A stretch of 64,000 bases of DNA from Parafrankia irregularis. Lineage in GTDB: Bacteria; Actinomycetota; Actinomycetes; Frankiales; Frankiaceae. A program made the translations under genes and the position numbers. Under the pieces are notes generated by a model. The model did not search any database, was not told the origin of the DNA, and was given only the letters and a program-made list of their open reading frames with translations. This document shows positions 38,002 through 51,300 of the stretch, piece after piece (within the stretch, counting starts at the first letter, position 1; each line of letters begins with the position of its first letter). The stretch lies in contig NZ_FAOZ01000022.1 of assembly GCF_001536285.1 (NCBI RefSeq), positions 1 through 64,000 of the forward strand, in the 5' to 3' direction.

Positions 38002-38049
38002 AACAGTGGAGGATCGCGGTCGTCGGAACGACCGCGATCCTCCACTGTT
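38002..38049. terminator. 22-bp perfect hairpin, bidirectional terminator
   Basis: Arms 38002-38023 and 38028-38049 are perfectly complementary over 22 bases around a CGGA loop. It sits midway between the convergent substrate-binding gene (ends 37953) and the minus-strand methyltransferase (ends 38125), a classic place for a shared terminator. Confidence 0.85.
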
Positions 38050-38124
38050 CGGGCTCTTCGGACGGGCACTGCTTCCGGTCGACGGCGAGGGCCCTGCTGA
38101 GACGCTGCGCTGGACGACGCTGCG

Positions 38125-38946
38125 CTAGACCTTGCGCAGAACCATCGCGAGGTTCCAGGTGACGACCTCGCGGGCGCCGGGAACGCGGAGGATGACCTTC
38201 GCCCAGTCCGGCAGGTAGCGCGGCATCGCGTCGACGACCACGACATCGTTGCGCTGGCGTGCCCAGGCGAGGGTGCCGGCGACGGAAACCGGGAACAGGG
38301 TCTCGCCGAACCGGTTCTTCGGTGCCTTTCCCTCACGCTTGCGGAACCGCTCGGCGGCCCGGTGGCCCCCGAGGTAGTGCCACGGCGCGGTCTCGTGGCC
38401 GCCCCACGGGGAGAGCCAGTTGGTGTAGCTGAGGAAGATGAGGCCACCGGGCTGGGTGACCCGCACCAGCTCCGAGCACATCCGCCACGGGTCGGGCACG
38501 TGCTCAAGGACGTTCGAGCTGTAGCAGAGGTCGATCGAGTCGGAGCGGAACGGCAGTTCGAGCGCGCTGCCGCGGATTCGCCCCGGAACGTCGATGCCGC
38601 CGGCCTCCATCTCGGAGACGTCGGGCTCAACCCAGTAATACCGGGCGCCCGCGTCCAGGAAGGCGGACCGGAAGTAGCCCGGGCCGCCACCGACGTCGAG
38701 CACCAGCTGGCCGGCCAGGGAGGTGTACCGCTCCAGCTGGCGGACCGAGTCGGCCGCGATGAGCGAATAGAACCCGGCCGGGTCGACCGGCTCCTTGCGG
38801 TGCGCCTTGAAGAGCGTGACCGACCGGTTCAGGCCGAAGCCCGCGTACGGGAGGTCACGGAGGGGCGGCGGGCCCTCATACGCGGGCCTGGCCGAAGCCG
38901 GCGCGCTCGACGACGGGCTGTTCGAAGCGGACACGGTCTCGGACAT
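38125..38946 (-). CDS. Class I SAM-dependent methyltransferase
   Basis: A 273-residue methyltransferase. Motif I is VLDVGGGPGYFRSAF, followed by YYWVEPD (motif II acidic), ELPFRSDSIDLCYSSNVLEHVPD (motif IV) and LVRVTQPGGLIFLSY. This Methyltransf_11/25 pattern often acts on lipids or small molecules; a conserved tail (HYLGGHRAAERFRKREGK ... PRYLPDWAKVILRVPGAREV) resembles actinobacterial cell-envelope methyltransferases, an uncertain hint. ATG 38946; GTG 38955 is also possible. Confidence 0.85.
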   Translation of the reverse strand: MSETVSASNSPSSSAPASARPAYEGPPPLRDLPYAGFGLNRSVTLFKAHRKEPVDPAGFYSLIAADSVRQLERYTSLAGQLVLDVGGGPGYFRSAFLDAGARYYWVEPDVSEMEAGGIDVPGRIRGSALELPFRSDSIDLCYSSNVLEHVPDPWRMCSELVRVTQPGGLIFLSYTNWLSPWGGHETAPWHYLGGHRAAERFRKREGKAPKNRFGETLFPVSVAGTLAWARQRNDVVVVDAMPRYLPDWAKVILRVPGAREVVTWNLAMVLRKV

Positions 38947-39540
38947 GCCGGGCACGATAACACCACTGCCGCGCCGGGTTGTTCCCTGTGGCCGCGACGA
39001 AAGGCCTGCTCCCGCGGCGGCGCCGACGGGCCCGCCCGCGGGTCGCCGCGCGGCCCGATCCGGTGCCCTCGTTCGCCCTGCCGTTCGGCCGGTCGTCGCG
39101 CTGCCCGCGGACCAGCCGGACGAACGCCTGCAAGCCAGCCGGACGAGTGCCTCCGCACCAGCCGGACGAGCGCCCGCGGACCAGCCGGACGAGGTGGCCG
39201 GGGCGAGCCCGGATACCCGCGGGAGGCCACGCCACGGACACCCGGAGAGGGCCCGGAGCCTGCCCGGAGCGCCGGCCGCCGTGGGACGCCCGGCGCCGCC
39301 CCCGCGATAGCGCCCAAGAAAACATGAAAGTGGTGGAAGGCACCGGTTCGACCCGCTATGTTCTTCCTTGGCTCTTCGTCAAGCGTCACCCTCACCTGAC
39401 TTCCCGACGACTCGGGCAGCCTTTCGTCGATTTTTCTCGTTTCCCATGCCCGGAGACCGGACTTTCGGGCGTCCCGAAAGGTCGGTGCCGGCGATGACCC
39501 CGACGGCTCTGCGTCATCCGCAGAACGAAAGCTGGCCCGA
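38947..39540. other. Divergent intergenic region with 23-bp tandem repeats
   Basis: This region separates the minus-strand methyltransferase from the plus-strand oxoamine synthase. It includes the 23-bp repeat array at 39112-39192. About 39320-39450 is lower in GC and may hold the promoter of the plus-strand gene. No gene is supported. Confidence 0.5.
39112..39192. repeat. Four-copy 23-bp tandem repeat
   Basis: CCAGCCGGACGA begins at 39112, 39135, 39158 and 39181, exactly 23 bases apart; the 11-base remainder of each unit varies. It is intergenic. The short 12-bp core and variable remainder do not fit a CRISPR array. Confidence 0.8.
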
Positions 39541-40902
39541 GTGACCCAGATCTCGGATTCCGCCCCGGCCGGCGCCGAGTCGATCCGCACCACGGCCACC
39601 GCCGACGATCCGCGGCTCGCGGCGCCGGCCGTGGCGCCGGCCCGGCAGGCCGACGGCGCAGGTCTTCGCCACGTGCTGGCCCGTCCGTACGGTGTCATGG
39701 CGGAAATGGCCCGGATGCGCCGCCAGTCACCGTTCTACGACTCGCGGGTCGACGAGATCGCGGGACGACGCATTCGCATCGACGGCCGATGGCTGATCGA
39801 CTTCGCGTCCTGCAACTATCTGGGTTTCGATCTGGACCGCGAAATCATCGAAGCCGTGCCGGAGTATCTCGACCGTTGGGGAACCCACCCCAGCTGGTCC
39901 CGGATCATCGCCAATCCACGGCTGTTCACCGAGATCGAGCAGAGCCTCTCCGAGCTTCTCGGCGCGCCCGACACCCTGCTGCTTCCGACGATCAGCCACA
40001 TACATCTTTCCGTGCTGCCCGCGCTTGTCGGCCAGGGCGCCCTCTTCGTCGAGGTGCATGCCCACAGCTCGGTGCACGACGGGGCGGCGATGGCGTTGGG
40101 CCGAGGCGCCACCGTGCGCCGGTTCCGGGAGGCCCGGCTGGACCGGCTGGACCGCGCGCTGCGCGCGTGCCGGCTCTTCCCCCGGGTCATCGCGATCGAC
40201 GGCGTGAACAGCATGACGGGCAACGGGCCGCGGCTGGCCGAGATCCTCGCCGTCGCCCGGTCGCATGAAGCCGTCGTCTACATCGATGACGCGCACGGGT
40301 TCGGCGTCATCGGCGAGCGCTCCCCGACGGAGCCCACTCCGTACGGGCTGCGCGGGAACGGCATAGTCCGCCATCTCGGGCAGTCCTACGACGACGTCGT
40401 CATGGTCGGCGGCTTCTCGAAGTCGTATTCCTCGCTGCTCGCCTTCGCGACCTGCCCGACCGAGCTGAAGGACTACCTGAAGACCATGGCCAACCCGTAC
40501 ATCTTCTCCGGCCCGCCGCCGGTCGCGTCGCTGGCGACCGCGCAGGTTGGGCTACGGGTCAACGCCGAGCGCGGCGAACAGGCCCGGCTGGCCCTGCACA
40601 CCCTGACCGCCCGGGCGCTGGCCGGGATCCGCTCGCTCGGGCTGGCCACCCTGAACAGCTCCGGCCATCCGATCATCGAGATTCCGCTCACCGACCCCGG
40701 CCCCGACCACGCGGACGCACTCGGTGCGTTCCTCTTCGAGCGGGGCATCTACGTGACGGTGGCGCCGTTCCCGCTGGTGCCCCGGGACCAGGTCGGTGTG
40801 CGCGTCCAGGTGACCGCCGCGAACACCGAGGCCGAAATCGACACGCTCCTGGACGTCCTGAGCGAAGCGGCCCGGCGTTTTCCCCTGCGCCGCCTGGACT
40901 GA
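39541..40902 (+). CDS. Alpha-oxoamine synthase (BioF/SPT-like PLP enzyme)
   Basis: A 453-residue fold-type I PLP enzyme that would condense an amino acid with an acyl-CoA. Visible motifs: FASCNYLGFDLDREII, the HAHSSVHDGAAMALG stacking His, YIDDAHGFGVIGE with the PLP-binding Asp, and GGFSKSYSSLLAF with the Schiff-base Lys. The family includes 8-amino-7-oxononanoate synthase, serine palmitoyltransferase and glycine C-acetyltransferase; no other biotin gene is near, so the substrate is open. About 60 residues precede the usual start. GTG 39541. Confidence 0.85.
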   Translation: MTQISDSAPAGAESIRTTATADDPRLAAPAVAPARQADGAGLRHVLARPYGVMAEMARMRRQSPFYDSRVDEIAGRRIRIDGRWLIDFASCNYLGFDLDREIIEAVPEYLDRWGTHPSWSRIIANPRLFTEIEQSLSELLGAPDTLLLPTISHIHLSVLPALVGQGALFVEVHAHSSVHDGAAMALGRGATVRRFREARLDRLDRALRACRLFPRVIAIDGVNSMTGNGPRLAEILAVARSHEAVVYIDDAHGFGVIGERSPTEPTPYGLRGNGIVRHLGQSYDDVVMVGGFSKSYSSLLAFATCPTELKDYLKTMANPYIFSGPPPVASLATAQVGLRVNAERGEQARLALHTLTARALAGIRSLGLATLNSSGHPIIEIPLTDPGPDHADALGAFLFERGIYVTVAPFPLVPRDQVGVRVQVTAANTEAEIDTLLDVLSEAARRFPLRRLD

Positions 40903-40928
40903 TTTCCTTTCGGGCGGCGGCTTGACCT

Positions 40929-40941
40929 TGACCCTGCGTCA
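40929..40941. promoter_or_regulatory. Palindrome at the DrrAB-like operon promoter
   Basis: TGACCCTGCGTCA (TGAC-n5-GTCA) lies 18 bases before the ABC ATPase start and just downstream of TTGACC (40922-40927), which could be a -35. Its position suggests binding of the MerR regulator encoded as the third gene of the operon. Confidence 0.5.
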
Positions 40942-40959
40942 GGCCTCCAGCATGGCCCC

Positions 40960-41919
40960 ATGACCGCCATCAGGCCCGCGATCGAGGTTTCCGGGCTTAC
41001 CAAGTCCTACGGGCAACACGCTGTGCTCAACGGCGTCGACCTGACCGTCCCGCAGGGCTCCGTCTACGCGCTCCTCGGGCCCAACGGTGCCGGCAAGACG
41101 ACCATCGTCAACATCCTCTCCACCCTGCTGGCCCCCGATGGCGGCGAGATCCGCGTCGGAGGCTTCGACATCCGGCGCGAGCCTGCCGGGGTGCGTGCCG
41201 CGATCGGTGTGACCGGGCAGTTCTCCGCGATCGACGAGTTGCTCACCGGGCGTGAGAACCTGCGGCTGATGGCCGAGCTCGCCCACCTGGAACGGGCGAC
41301 CGCGACCGCCGCGGTGACGGTGCTGCTGGAGCGGTTCGACCTCGTCGCCGCGGCCGACCGGCGGGCGCAGACCTACTCAGGTGGTATGAAGCGTCGCCTC
41401 GATCTGGCGATGACGCTCATCACCAGGCCTCGGCTGATCTTCCTCGACGAGCCGACGGCCGGCCTCGACCCACGCAGCCGTCGCGACCTGTGGGCGATCG
41501 TGCGCGAGCAGGTCGCCGACGGCGTGACGGTGCTGCTGACGACGCAGTACCTCGACGAGGCCGACCAGCTGGCCGACCGGATCGGAGTGCTCGACGGTGG
41601 CCGCCTCGTCGCCGAGGGTACGGCCGCCGAGCTGAAGCGCCGGGTGCCAGGTGGGCACGTGACGGTGCAGTTCACCGACGCCGCGGGGCTGGCCGCCGCG
41701 GCGGCCGCGCATCCGCGGGCCTCGTCCAACGTCGAAGCGCTCACCCTGCAGGTGCCGGGCGACGGCAGCGTCGCCGGGCTGCGCCGACTGCTCGCCGGCC
41801 TCGACGACGACACCGTCGCCGGCCTCACGGTCCAGTCCGCCGACCTCGACGACGTGTTCCTCGCGCTCACCGGCCGCACGGCCGCAGCGGCGCCCACCGC
41901 AGAGGGGATCCCCGCATGA
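40960..41919 (+). CDS. ABC transporter ATPase, DrrA/daunorubicin-resistance type
   Basis: A 319-residue ATPase with Walker A GPNGAGKTT, Q-loop ITGQFSAIDE-like segment (VTGQFSAIDELLTGRENL), signature YSGGMKRRLDL, Walker B LIFLDEPTAGLD and a switch His replaced in context LLTTQYLDEAD. The C-terminal extension of about 90 residues is typical of DrrA-type drug exporters. ATG 40960. The stop overlaps the permease start (ATGA). Together with the permease it probably exports a hydrophobic drug under control of the MerR protein. Confidence 0.92.
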   Translation: MTAIRPAIEVSGLTKSYGQHAVLNGVDLTVPQGSVYALLGPNGAGKTTIVNILSTLLAPDGGEIRVGGFDIRREPAGVRAAIGVTGQFSAIDELLTGRENLRLMAELAHLERATATAAVTVLLERFDLVAAADRRAQTYSGGMKRRLDLAMTLITRPRLIFLDEPTAGLDPRSRRDLWAIVREQVADGVTVLLTTQYLDEADQLADRIGVLDGGRLVAEGTAAELKRRVPGGHVTVQFTDAAGLAAAAAAHPRASSNVEALTLQVPGDGSVAGLRRLLAGLDDDTVAGLTVQSADLDDVFLALTGRTAAAAPTAEGIPA

Positions 41920-42737
41920 GCACCGCCTACGCCGTCCGGGACTCGGCGACGATGCTGCGGCGCAACCTGCTGCACATCCGTCGCTACCCCTCGCTGTCGA
42001 TCATGCTGGTCGCGCAGCCGATCGTGTTCCTGCTGATGTTCGTGTACGTGTTCGGCGGGACCCTGGGCGCCGGCCTGCCGGGCCAGGAGGGCGTGACGGG
42101 TGCGGTGGGCCGGGCCGGCACCGGGGACCGCGGCGACTACCTGGAGTTCATCACGCCGGGCATCCTGTTCATGACCGTCACCAGCATCGCGCTCGGCACC
42201 GCGATCTCGACCGCGACCGACATGACCACCGGGATCATCGCCCGGTTCCGCACGATGAACATCGCCCGGGTCTCGGTGCTCACCGGCCATGTGCTGGGCG
42301 CCGTCATCAGGACCGGTTTCGCCGTGGTGATCGTGGCGGCGGTCGCGTTCGGGCTCGGGTTCCGCTCCGACGCCGGCCCGCTCGACTGGCTCGGTGCGAT
42401 CGGGCTGCTCGTCGGTGTCTCGTTCGCGCTCACCTGGCTGACCGTCGGCATGGGCCTGGCGGCGGACAGCGTCGAGACAGCCAGCAACACGCCGTTGTTC
42501 CTGGTGATCCTGCCGTTCATCAGCAGCGGCTTCGTGCCGACCGACGCGATGCCCACCGGGCTGCGCCAGTTCGCGGAGCACCAGCCGTTCACCCCGATGA
42601 TCGACACCCTGCGGGCCCTGGTCACGGGTGCGTCGGCAGGCACCGACCTGTGGCTCGCTATCGGCTGGTGCGCCCTGATCGCGCTGCTCGGCTTCCTGTG
42701 GTCACGTCGGCTGTTCCTGCGCGTGCCCACGAAATAG
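41916..42737 (+). CDS. ABC-2 type permease, DrrB-like
   Basis: A 273-residue membrane protein with six hydrophobic helices (SIMLVAQPIVFLLMFVYVFGG, ITPGILFMTVTSIALGTAI, TGFAVVIVAAVAFGLGF, LGAIGLLVGVSFALTWLTVG, LFLVILPFISSGFVP, LWLAIGWCALIALLGFLW) and the ABC-2 family segment FTPMIDTLRALVTG near the end. It partners the preceding ATPase. ATG 41916 overlaps the ATPase stop, giving coupled translation. Confidence 0.92.
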   Translation: MSTAYAVRDSATMLRRNLLHIRRYPSLSIMLVAQPIVFLLMFVYVFGGTLGAGLPGQEGVTGAVGRAGTGDRGDYLEFITPGILFMTVTSIALGTAISTATDMTTGIIARFRTMNIARVSVLTGHVLGAVIRTGFAVVIVAAVAFGLGFRSDAGPLDWLGAIGLLVGVSFALTWLTVGMGLAADSVETASNTPLFLVILPFISSGFVPTDAMPTGLRQFAEHQPFTPMIDTLRALVTGASAGTDLWLAIGWCALIALLGFLWSRRLFLRVPTK

Positions 42738-42746
42738 GAGACTGGC

Positions 42747-43523
42747 ATGGTGCTCACGATCAGCCAGCTGGCGGCGTACGCGGGCGTCACCGTACGCGCG
42801 GTGCGGCACTACCACGCCAAGGGTCTCCTGGCGGAGCCGGAGCGAGACCACTCCGGCTACCGGCGCTACGACGCCCGCGCCGTCGTCGAGCTGGTCAAGA
42901 TCCGCACGCTCGCCGAGGCCGGCGTGCCGCTCGCGCAGGTCCGCGAGCTGCTGGACGCGGGCGAGGAGGAGTTCAGCACCGCCGTCGCCGACATCGACCG
43001 GCGCCTGCGCGCGGAGATCAGGCTGCGGCAGCGGCATCGCGAGCGGATCGCCCAGCTGGCGGCCGGTGACAGCCTCGCCCTGCCGCCGGAGGCGGTGGCC
43101 TACCTCGACCGGCTGCGCGAGCTCGGGCTCCCGGAGCTGATGATCGCGGGCGAGCGGGACGCCTGGATCCTGGTCGCCGCCCAGCTCCCGGAGCGCATGC
43201 CACTGCTCATGAAGCTGAAGCGGCAACAGCTCGACGACCCGGCGATCGTCACGCTCTACCGCGATCTCGCCACAGTGATCGAATGGGATGCCGACGACCC
43301 GCGGGTGGCGGCCCTGGGCGACCGGCTCATCGCCTCCTTCGAGGCCGCCGACACCACGGAAACGGAAGCGGAGAACCGGGACTGGGAGATCACCGACGAG
43401 CTCGCGGAGCTCCTCGACTCCGTCTTCCTCGAGTCGGTACCGATCGCACGCAGGCTCCTGAAGCAGCTCGAGGAACGCGGCTGGCGCGGCTGGACCAAGA
43501 TCGAGCGAATCCAGCCGAAATAG
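42747..43523 (+). CDS. MerR family regulator of the ABC exporter
   Basis: A 258-residue regulator. The N-terminal winged helix reads TISQLAAYAGVTVRAVRHYHAKGLL and YRRYDARAVVELVKI, typical of MerR, followed by the dimerising helix (residues about 75-110). The C-terminal domain of about 150 residues is likely the drug sensor; it has no Cys pair for metals. TAGGAGA just before ATG 42747 is a good ribosome site and the gene is 9 bases after the permease, so all three are one operon. Confidence 0.9.
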   Translation: MVLTISQLAAYAGVTVRAVRHYHAKGLLAEPERDHSGYRRYDARAVVELVKIRTLAEAGVPLAQVRELLDAGEEEFSTAVADIDRRLRAEIRLRQRHRERIAQLAAGDSLALPPEAVAYLDRLRELGLPELMIAGERDAWILVAAQLPERMPLLMKLKRQQLDDPAIVTLYRDLATVIEWDADDPRVAALGDRLIASFEAADTTETEAENRDWEITDELAELLDSVFLESVPIARRLLKQLEERGWRGWTKIERIQPK

Positions 43524-43875
43524 TGGCGCGCCGCCGCCAGCGCCCATGGCCGTTCAGATCCGTGAACGGACCGGTTCCTCGACCCTCGGCCCTCGGTCCT
43601 CATCAGGCAAAGTGACGGAGGCGCCAGAAACCCGAATCGCTCCAATCCGTTGGATGAATGACGGACACTCGACGATCGGGCCATCGCGGACAAATCGCCC
43701 CCACGGGCAGCCCGCACATCCGACATCGCCGGCCCGGCACCGCGTCATGGCATCCGGCGAGACCCGAAGAACCCCCGCGACCAGCGTCTTCAGGGGCCGC
43801 CGACGACGCCAACCACCCTCTGGACGGACGAAATCCCACCCCCGTAGCTCCCGACCAGGTGTGCGGGATCGGCAA

Positions 43876-43985
43876 CTAAAGGGCTCTTCGTCGCTCTTCC
43901 GATAAACACCCCTCGAAGACTTGCAAAACCGGCGAAGAAATGGATGTAAAGAGGCCCGAAGAAAGAGAAACGCGGAGCCCTTTAG
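43876..43985. repeat. 110-base inverted-repeat structure, lower GC
   Basis: The ends are perfect 11-base inverted repeats, CTAAAGGGCTC (43876-43886) and GAGCCCTTTAG (43975-43985), with further imperfect pairing inward (CTTCGTCGCTCTTCC against CCCGAAGAAAGAG). The interior is purine/A-rich. It could be a MITE-like insertion or the gene of a structured RNA; neither is proven. Confidence 0.6.
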
Positions 43986-44130
43986 GATCGCGAACAGAAC
44001 AGCCGTGCACCCGCCGAAAGCCGACCAGCACTGCCAGAAACCCGGAGGCTCCAATCAAGATCGCTAGCCCGCGGGTGACGGTGCGCTCCATCAACGTGTC
44101 CGGGCCTCCGAGGGTCCGGTAGCCCGGCTT

Positions 44131-44276
44131 GGCGAGTCGCAAGCGTGAAGGATTCCGGTTGTTCCGACGACCGAAATCCTTCACCTTTGCGGTTCGCCAG
44201 GCAATCTGGCGCCCCTTTTGCCCCTTTCGAGGACGAACTGCCGGTGCTGCGCGGGATCCTCGATGGGCAGCCGTGC
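44131..44276 (-). repeat. Dispersed 3' element, copy A, with 68-nt hairpin
   Basis: Read on the minus strand, this begins about 45 bases after the stop of the EndoQ-UvrD gene (44322). It shares CCCATCGAGGATCCCGCGC, then GCAGCACC/AGCACC, GGGGCAAAAG and GGCGC in the same order with copy B at 55273-55426. It ends in an imperfect 68-nt hairpin (44131-44198; 27 of about 32 stem positions pair, core GTGAAGGATT / AATCCTTCAC). Confidence 0.8.
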
Positions 44277-44321
44277 GGGTGCGGTTCGCCTTCCGTCAGC
44301 ACGCCTCAGCCTCGTTAGCCG

Positions 44322-47954
<3,633 letters not shown>

Positions 47955-48333
47955 GGATGCGTATGTTGTCGCATCCCACCTTCGGGCCGGGCAGCGGCAC
48001 GCCGGTGGACACGCCACCGAACACGCAGAATCCCGCACCCGACCACGGACCGACCACGGCCAACCATGCCCAGCCGCAGGCGACTTCCGTCCACCACGGC
48101 CGGCCACCGCCGGGCCATCGATTTCAGCCGCCACACCCCCTGGGCCAACTCCGCATACGGACGAGTGCCGCAAACAGTGGGTCGCGGCGCCACCGTCCTG
48201 GTTCGTCCGGGAGGCTTGCACTAGTTCTGGTATCGGGTGTTCCGGTCCCGGAACGATCGGAACAGGGCGTTCGCGACGCCCCGTCACGAGTTCCGCCGCC
48301 GGCACGCGCCGGCCGGAATCGGGGAGAGACTAG
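47955..48333. other. Shared divergent promoter region of the two helicase genes
   Basis: This stretch separates the divergent EndoQ-UvrD and SF1 helicase-nuclease genes. GGGGAGAG stands just before the plus-strand ATG. No small gene is supported. A single regulator acting here could control both genes. Confidence 0.5.
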
Positions 48334-51300
48334 ATGACGACGGACTCGGGTTCGGTGGACTCCGGAGTGGCTCACGCAGGGGCCACGGACACGGCGGACG
48401 TCGGCACAGACGGGGCGGAGCGCCGTCCGGCACGGGTGACCGCCCGGACCACGACCCGTGCCAGCTCCGACGCGCCACGGACGGGCATCGGCGCCGATCA
48501 CGCGGCAGGCCGCGGCGGAACCGAGAGCCGCGGTCGCACCGAGAGCCACACCGGCACCGGCACTGGCACCGGCCGCCCTGGCCCGGACGTCGGTGACGCC
48601 GGTGACGGTGGCAGCAACGACGCCACCGCGGCTGACGCCGCTGACGCCGGTTACGCCGCTGACGCCAGGGCGCTGGACCTCGCCCGCCGTGAGCGCTACG
48701 CCGCGCTGACCGACCGCTGCCACCGGCTCGTGCGCTTCCTGCACGAGGTGGCGGTCTCCCAGTCCGAGCAGATCGTCGACGTCGACGAGAACCCGTTGGT
48801 GATCTGGCTCGCCGGCCTGCCCTCCGGCCTGTCGCTGTTCGAGGCCGCCGGTGCCGGCGAGGTCCTGCTCGAGGCACCCGCCGCCGCGCTGCTTCCGCCC
48901 GCGCCACCGCTGCCCGAGATCCTCCGTGGCCGGGTCCGGCTGCCCGTCCGTGGCTCGGAGGCGTCCGCCGGCCGGTCGGAGCACGGGATCGTCCTGCACG
49001 GCCCCGTGCCCCCGGCCGACGTGGACCTGAGCGCGGCCCCGCTCCTCGTCTACGATCTGCCCGCCGTGAGCCAGGCGGAGCGGGCCGCGGGCCACCCCAC
49101 CGGCGATGCCGGCCACGGCGACGACCAGTCCGACAGGGATGACGCGGCGCGCCCGGGTGACGCGCCATCGGGTGCCCTGAACGGTTCCTCGCCGACGTCC
49201 AACGGCGCCGCGCCGTCATCCAACGGCAAGGGACCTTCGTCCAACGGCAGCGCGCCCTCCGCCAACGGCACCGCGCCCTCAACCAACGGCACTGCGCCCT
49301 CGGCAAATGGATCCGCGCCGACGTCGAACGGCTCGGGGCCGGCGTCCAAGGGTGGTTCGCCGACGTCCAACGGCCGTCGTTCCAACGGCACCCGGCCGCG
49401 CACCGGTGAGGTGACCGGCCCGCGGCAGCCGAGCACTGCCGGCGCCGCCGGCAACGGGCGCGCCGGCACCTCCGGCGAGCCGGCGACCACCTATCCGAGC
49501 GCCACGCCGGTTCCGGCGGACGTCGCGGCCGCGTTCGCGGAGTGGGCGCGGGCGTGGCAGGTGTGGAGCTCACGGGCGCGGGCCGACGCCGACCGACGCC
49601 ACCTGCACACGACGCTGTACGGGGTCGCGCAGCGTCTGGCCCAGGAAGGCGACACCCTGGAGCTGGTGCTCGCCACCGGCCTGCTGACCTGGAAGCTGCC
49701 CCGCCCGGTCCGGCGGCATCTGCTCGTCACCCGGCTCGTGGTCGAGACCGATCCGATGACGTCGGCCATCCGGCTGCGGGTGCCGGCGGGTACCTCCACC
49801 CGGCTGGAGGACAGCGCCTTCCTCGACCGGGTCCCGGCGTTCCGGCCGGAACGGACCAACGCGTTGCACGAGCGCCTCCGCTCACGTGACGCGGCGCCGC
49901 TGGGGGCCGACGACGAGCGACTCCTGCGGGACTGGCTAACGCTCGCCGTCGACGGCCCGACCGAGGGCTACCGCCCGAACTGGCCACCGCCCGGCCCGGC
50001 CGGCCCCAGCGCCTCGCTCACCCTCGCGCCGGCGCTCATCCTGCGCTCCCGCGGGCATGCCGCGCTGCTCAACTACTACGAGCAGATGCTGGACGCGCTG
50101 CGCGGCGACGGCCTGCCGCCGTTGGGGCTCGCCCAGCTGGTGGAAACCCTCGACACGTCCGAGCGCCTCGCCTGGCTCGCCACGGCGGAGGGCGCCGAAC
50201 CAGGCCGGCTGGCCCTCGCCCCCCGCTCCACAGGCACCCTCGCCGGCCCCACCGACTCCACCGGCTCCGGCTCATCCGGCTCCCCCGGCTCGCCGGATGC
50301 GGCCGATGCGGCCGATGCCGACGTGGCCGGGGACTGGCTCTCGCCGCTCCCGATCAGCCCGGAGCAGACCCGGGTGATGCGCAGGCTGCGCCTGGACAAC
50401 GGGGTCGTCGTCGAGGGCCCACCGGGCACCGGCAAGACCCACACCATCGCGAACCTGATCAGCGCGCTGCTCGCCGAAGGCCGCCGGGTCCTGGTGACCA
50501 GCCAGAAGGGCCAGGCCCTGCGGGTGCTGCAGGAGAAGCTCCCGCCCGAGCTTCGCCGGCTGTGCGTCTCGCTCACCGAGGACGCCGAGAGCGGTGCCGG
50601 CGAGCTCGCCACCAGCGTCAGCGCGCTGGCCGCCCAGAAGGCCGTCTACGACGCCGGATCCCAGGACGAGCGGATTCGGACGGCACGCCAGCGCCGGGAC
50701 TCGGCGGTCTCCGAGCGGGAACGGATCGCCACCGCGGTGGCGGCACGGCGGGCGGCCGAGTGGCGCCGGCACGGCACGTACGAGGTCGGCGCCGGCTGGT
50801 CGGGCACCCGCGCCGAGATCGCCGCGCGGCTGCGCGACGAGGCCTCCGAACACGGATGGATTCCCGTTCCCGTCCCCGGACCGGAGGGTGGCGGCTGGCC
50901 ACGCCCGCCGCTCAACGACTCCGAGGCCGCCGAACTGTGGCGCCTGCTGACGACACCCGACCCCGTCTCCTCGGCAATGCGCGGCTTCGGTGGCCCCGGA
51001 CAGCAGCACGGCGGGCCGGGCGACCCGTCCAGCGCGCCGACCACACCGTTGCGGATCACCATCGGGGGACGGCTGGTCCGGACAATTCCCGCCACCCTCC
51101 CAGCACCGCCCGCGCCACCCGTGTTGCCCGCCGCGCCCGTTCCGGCGGACGGCCAGGCGCCCCCCGCCCAGCCGGGACAGTCCGCGCGGCCAGGTCAACC
51201 CGCCCAACCGGGCCATGGTGGCGGTGGCGCCGGGCCGGAACGTGCCTCGGACGCGGCTGGAGCAGGACGCCAGGGTGGTCCGAGTGCTTCAGCCGGGACG

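Larger units (their letters stand above)
43524..44321. other. Repeat-rich 0.8-kb intergenic region
   Basis: No gene is supported. It contains GAACGGACCGGTTC (43564-43577), two copies of a GCCAGAAACCCG-n-GCTCCAATC motif (43623-43647 and 44033-44056), a 110-base inverted-repeat structure (43876-43985), and copy A of the long 3' element (44131-44276). Local GC is lower than in the genes. Confidence 0.6.

Noticed and set aside
39112-39192. Possible CRISPR array
   Set aside because: The conserved core is only 12 bp with 11-bp variable parts, and no cas genes are present.
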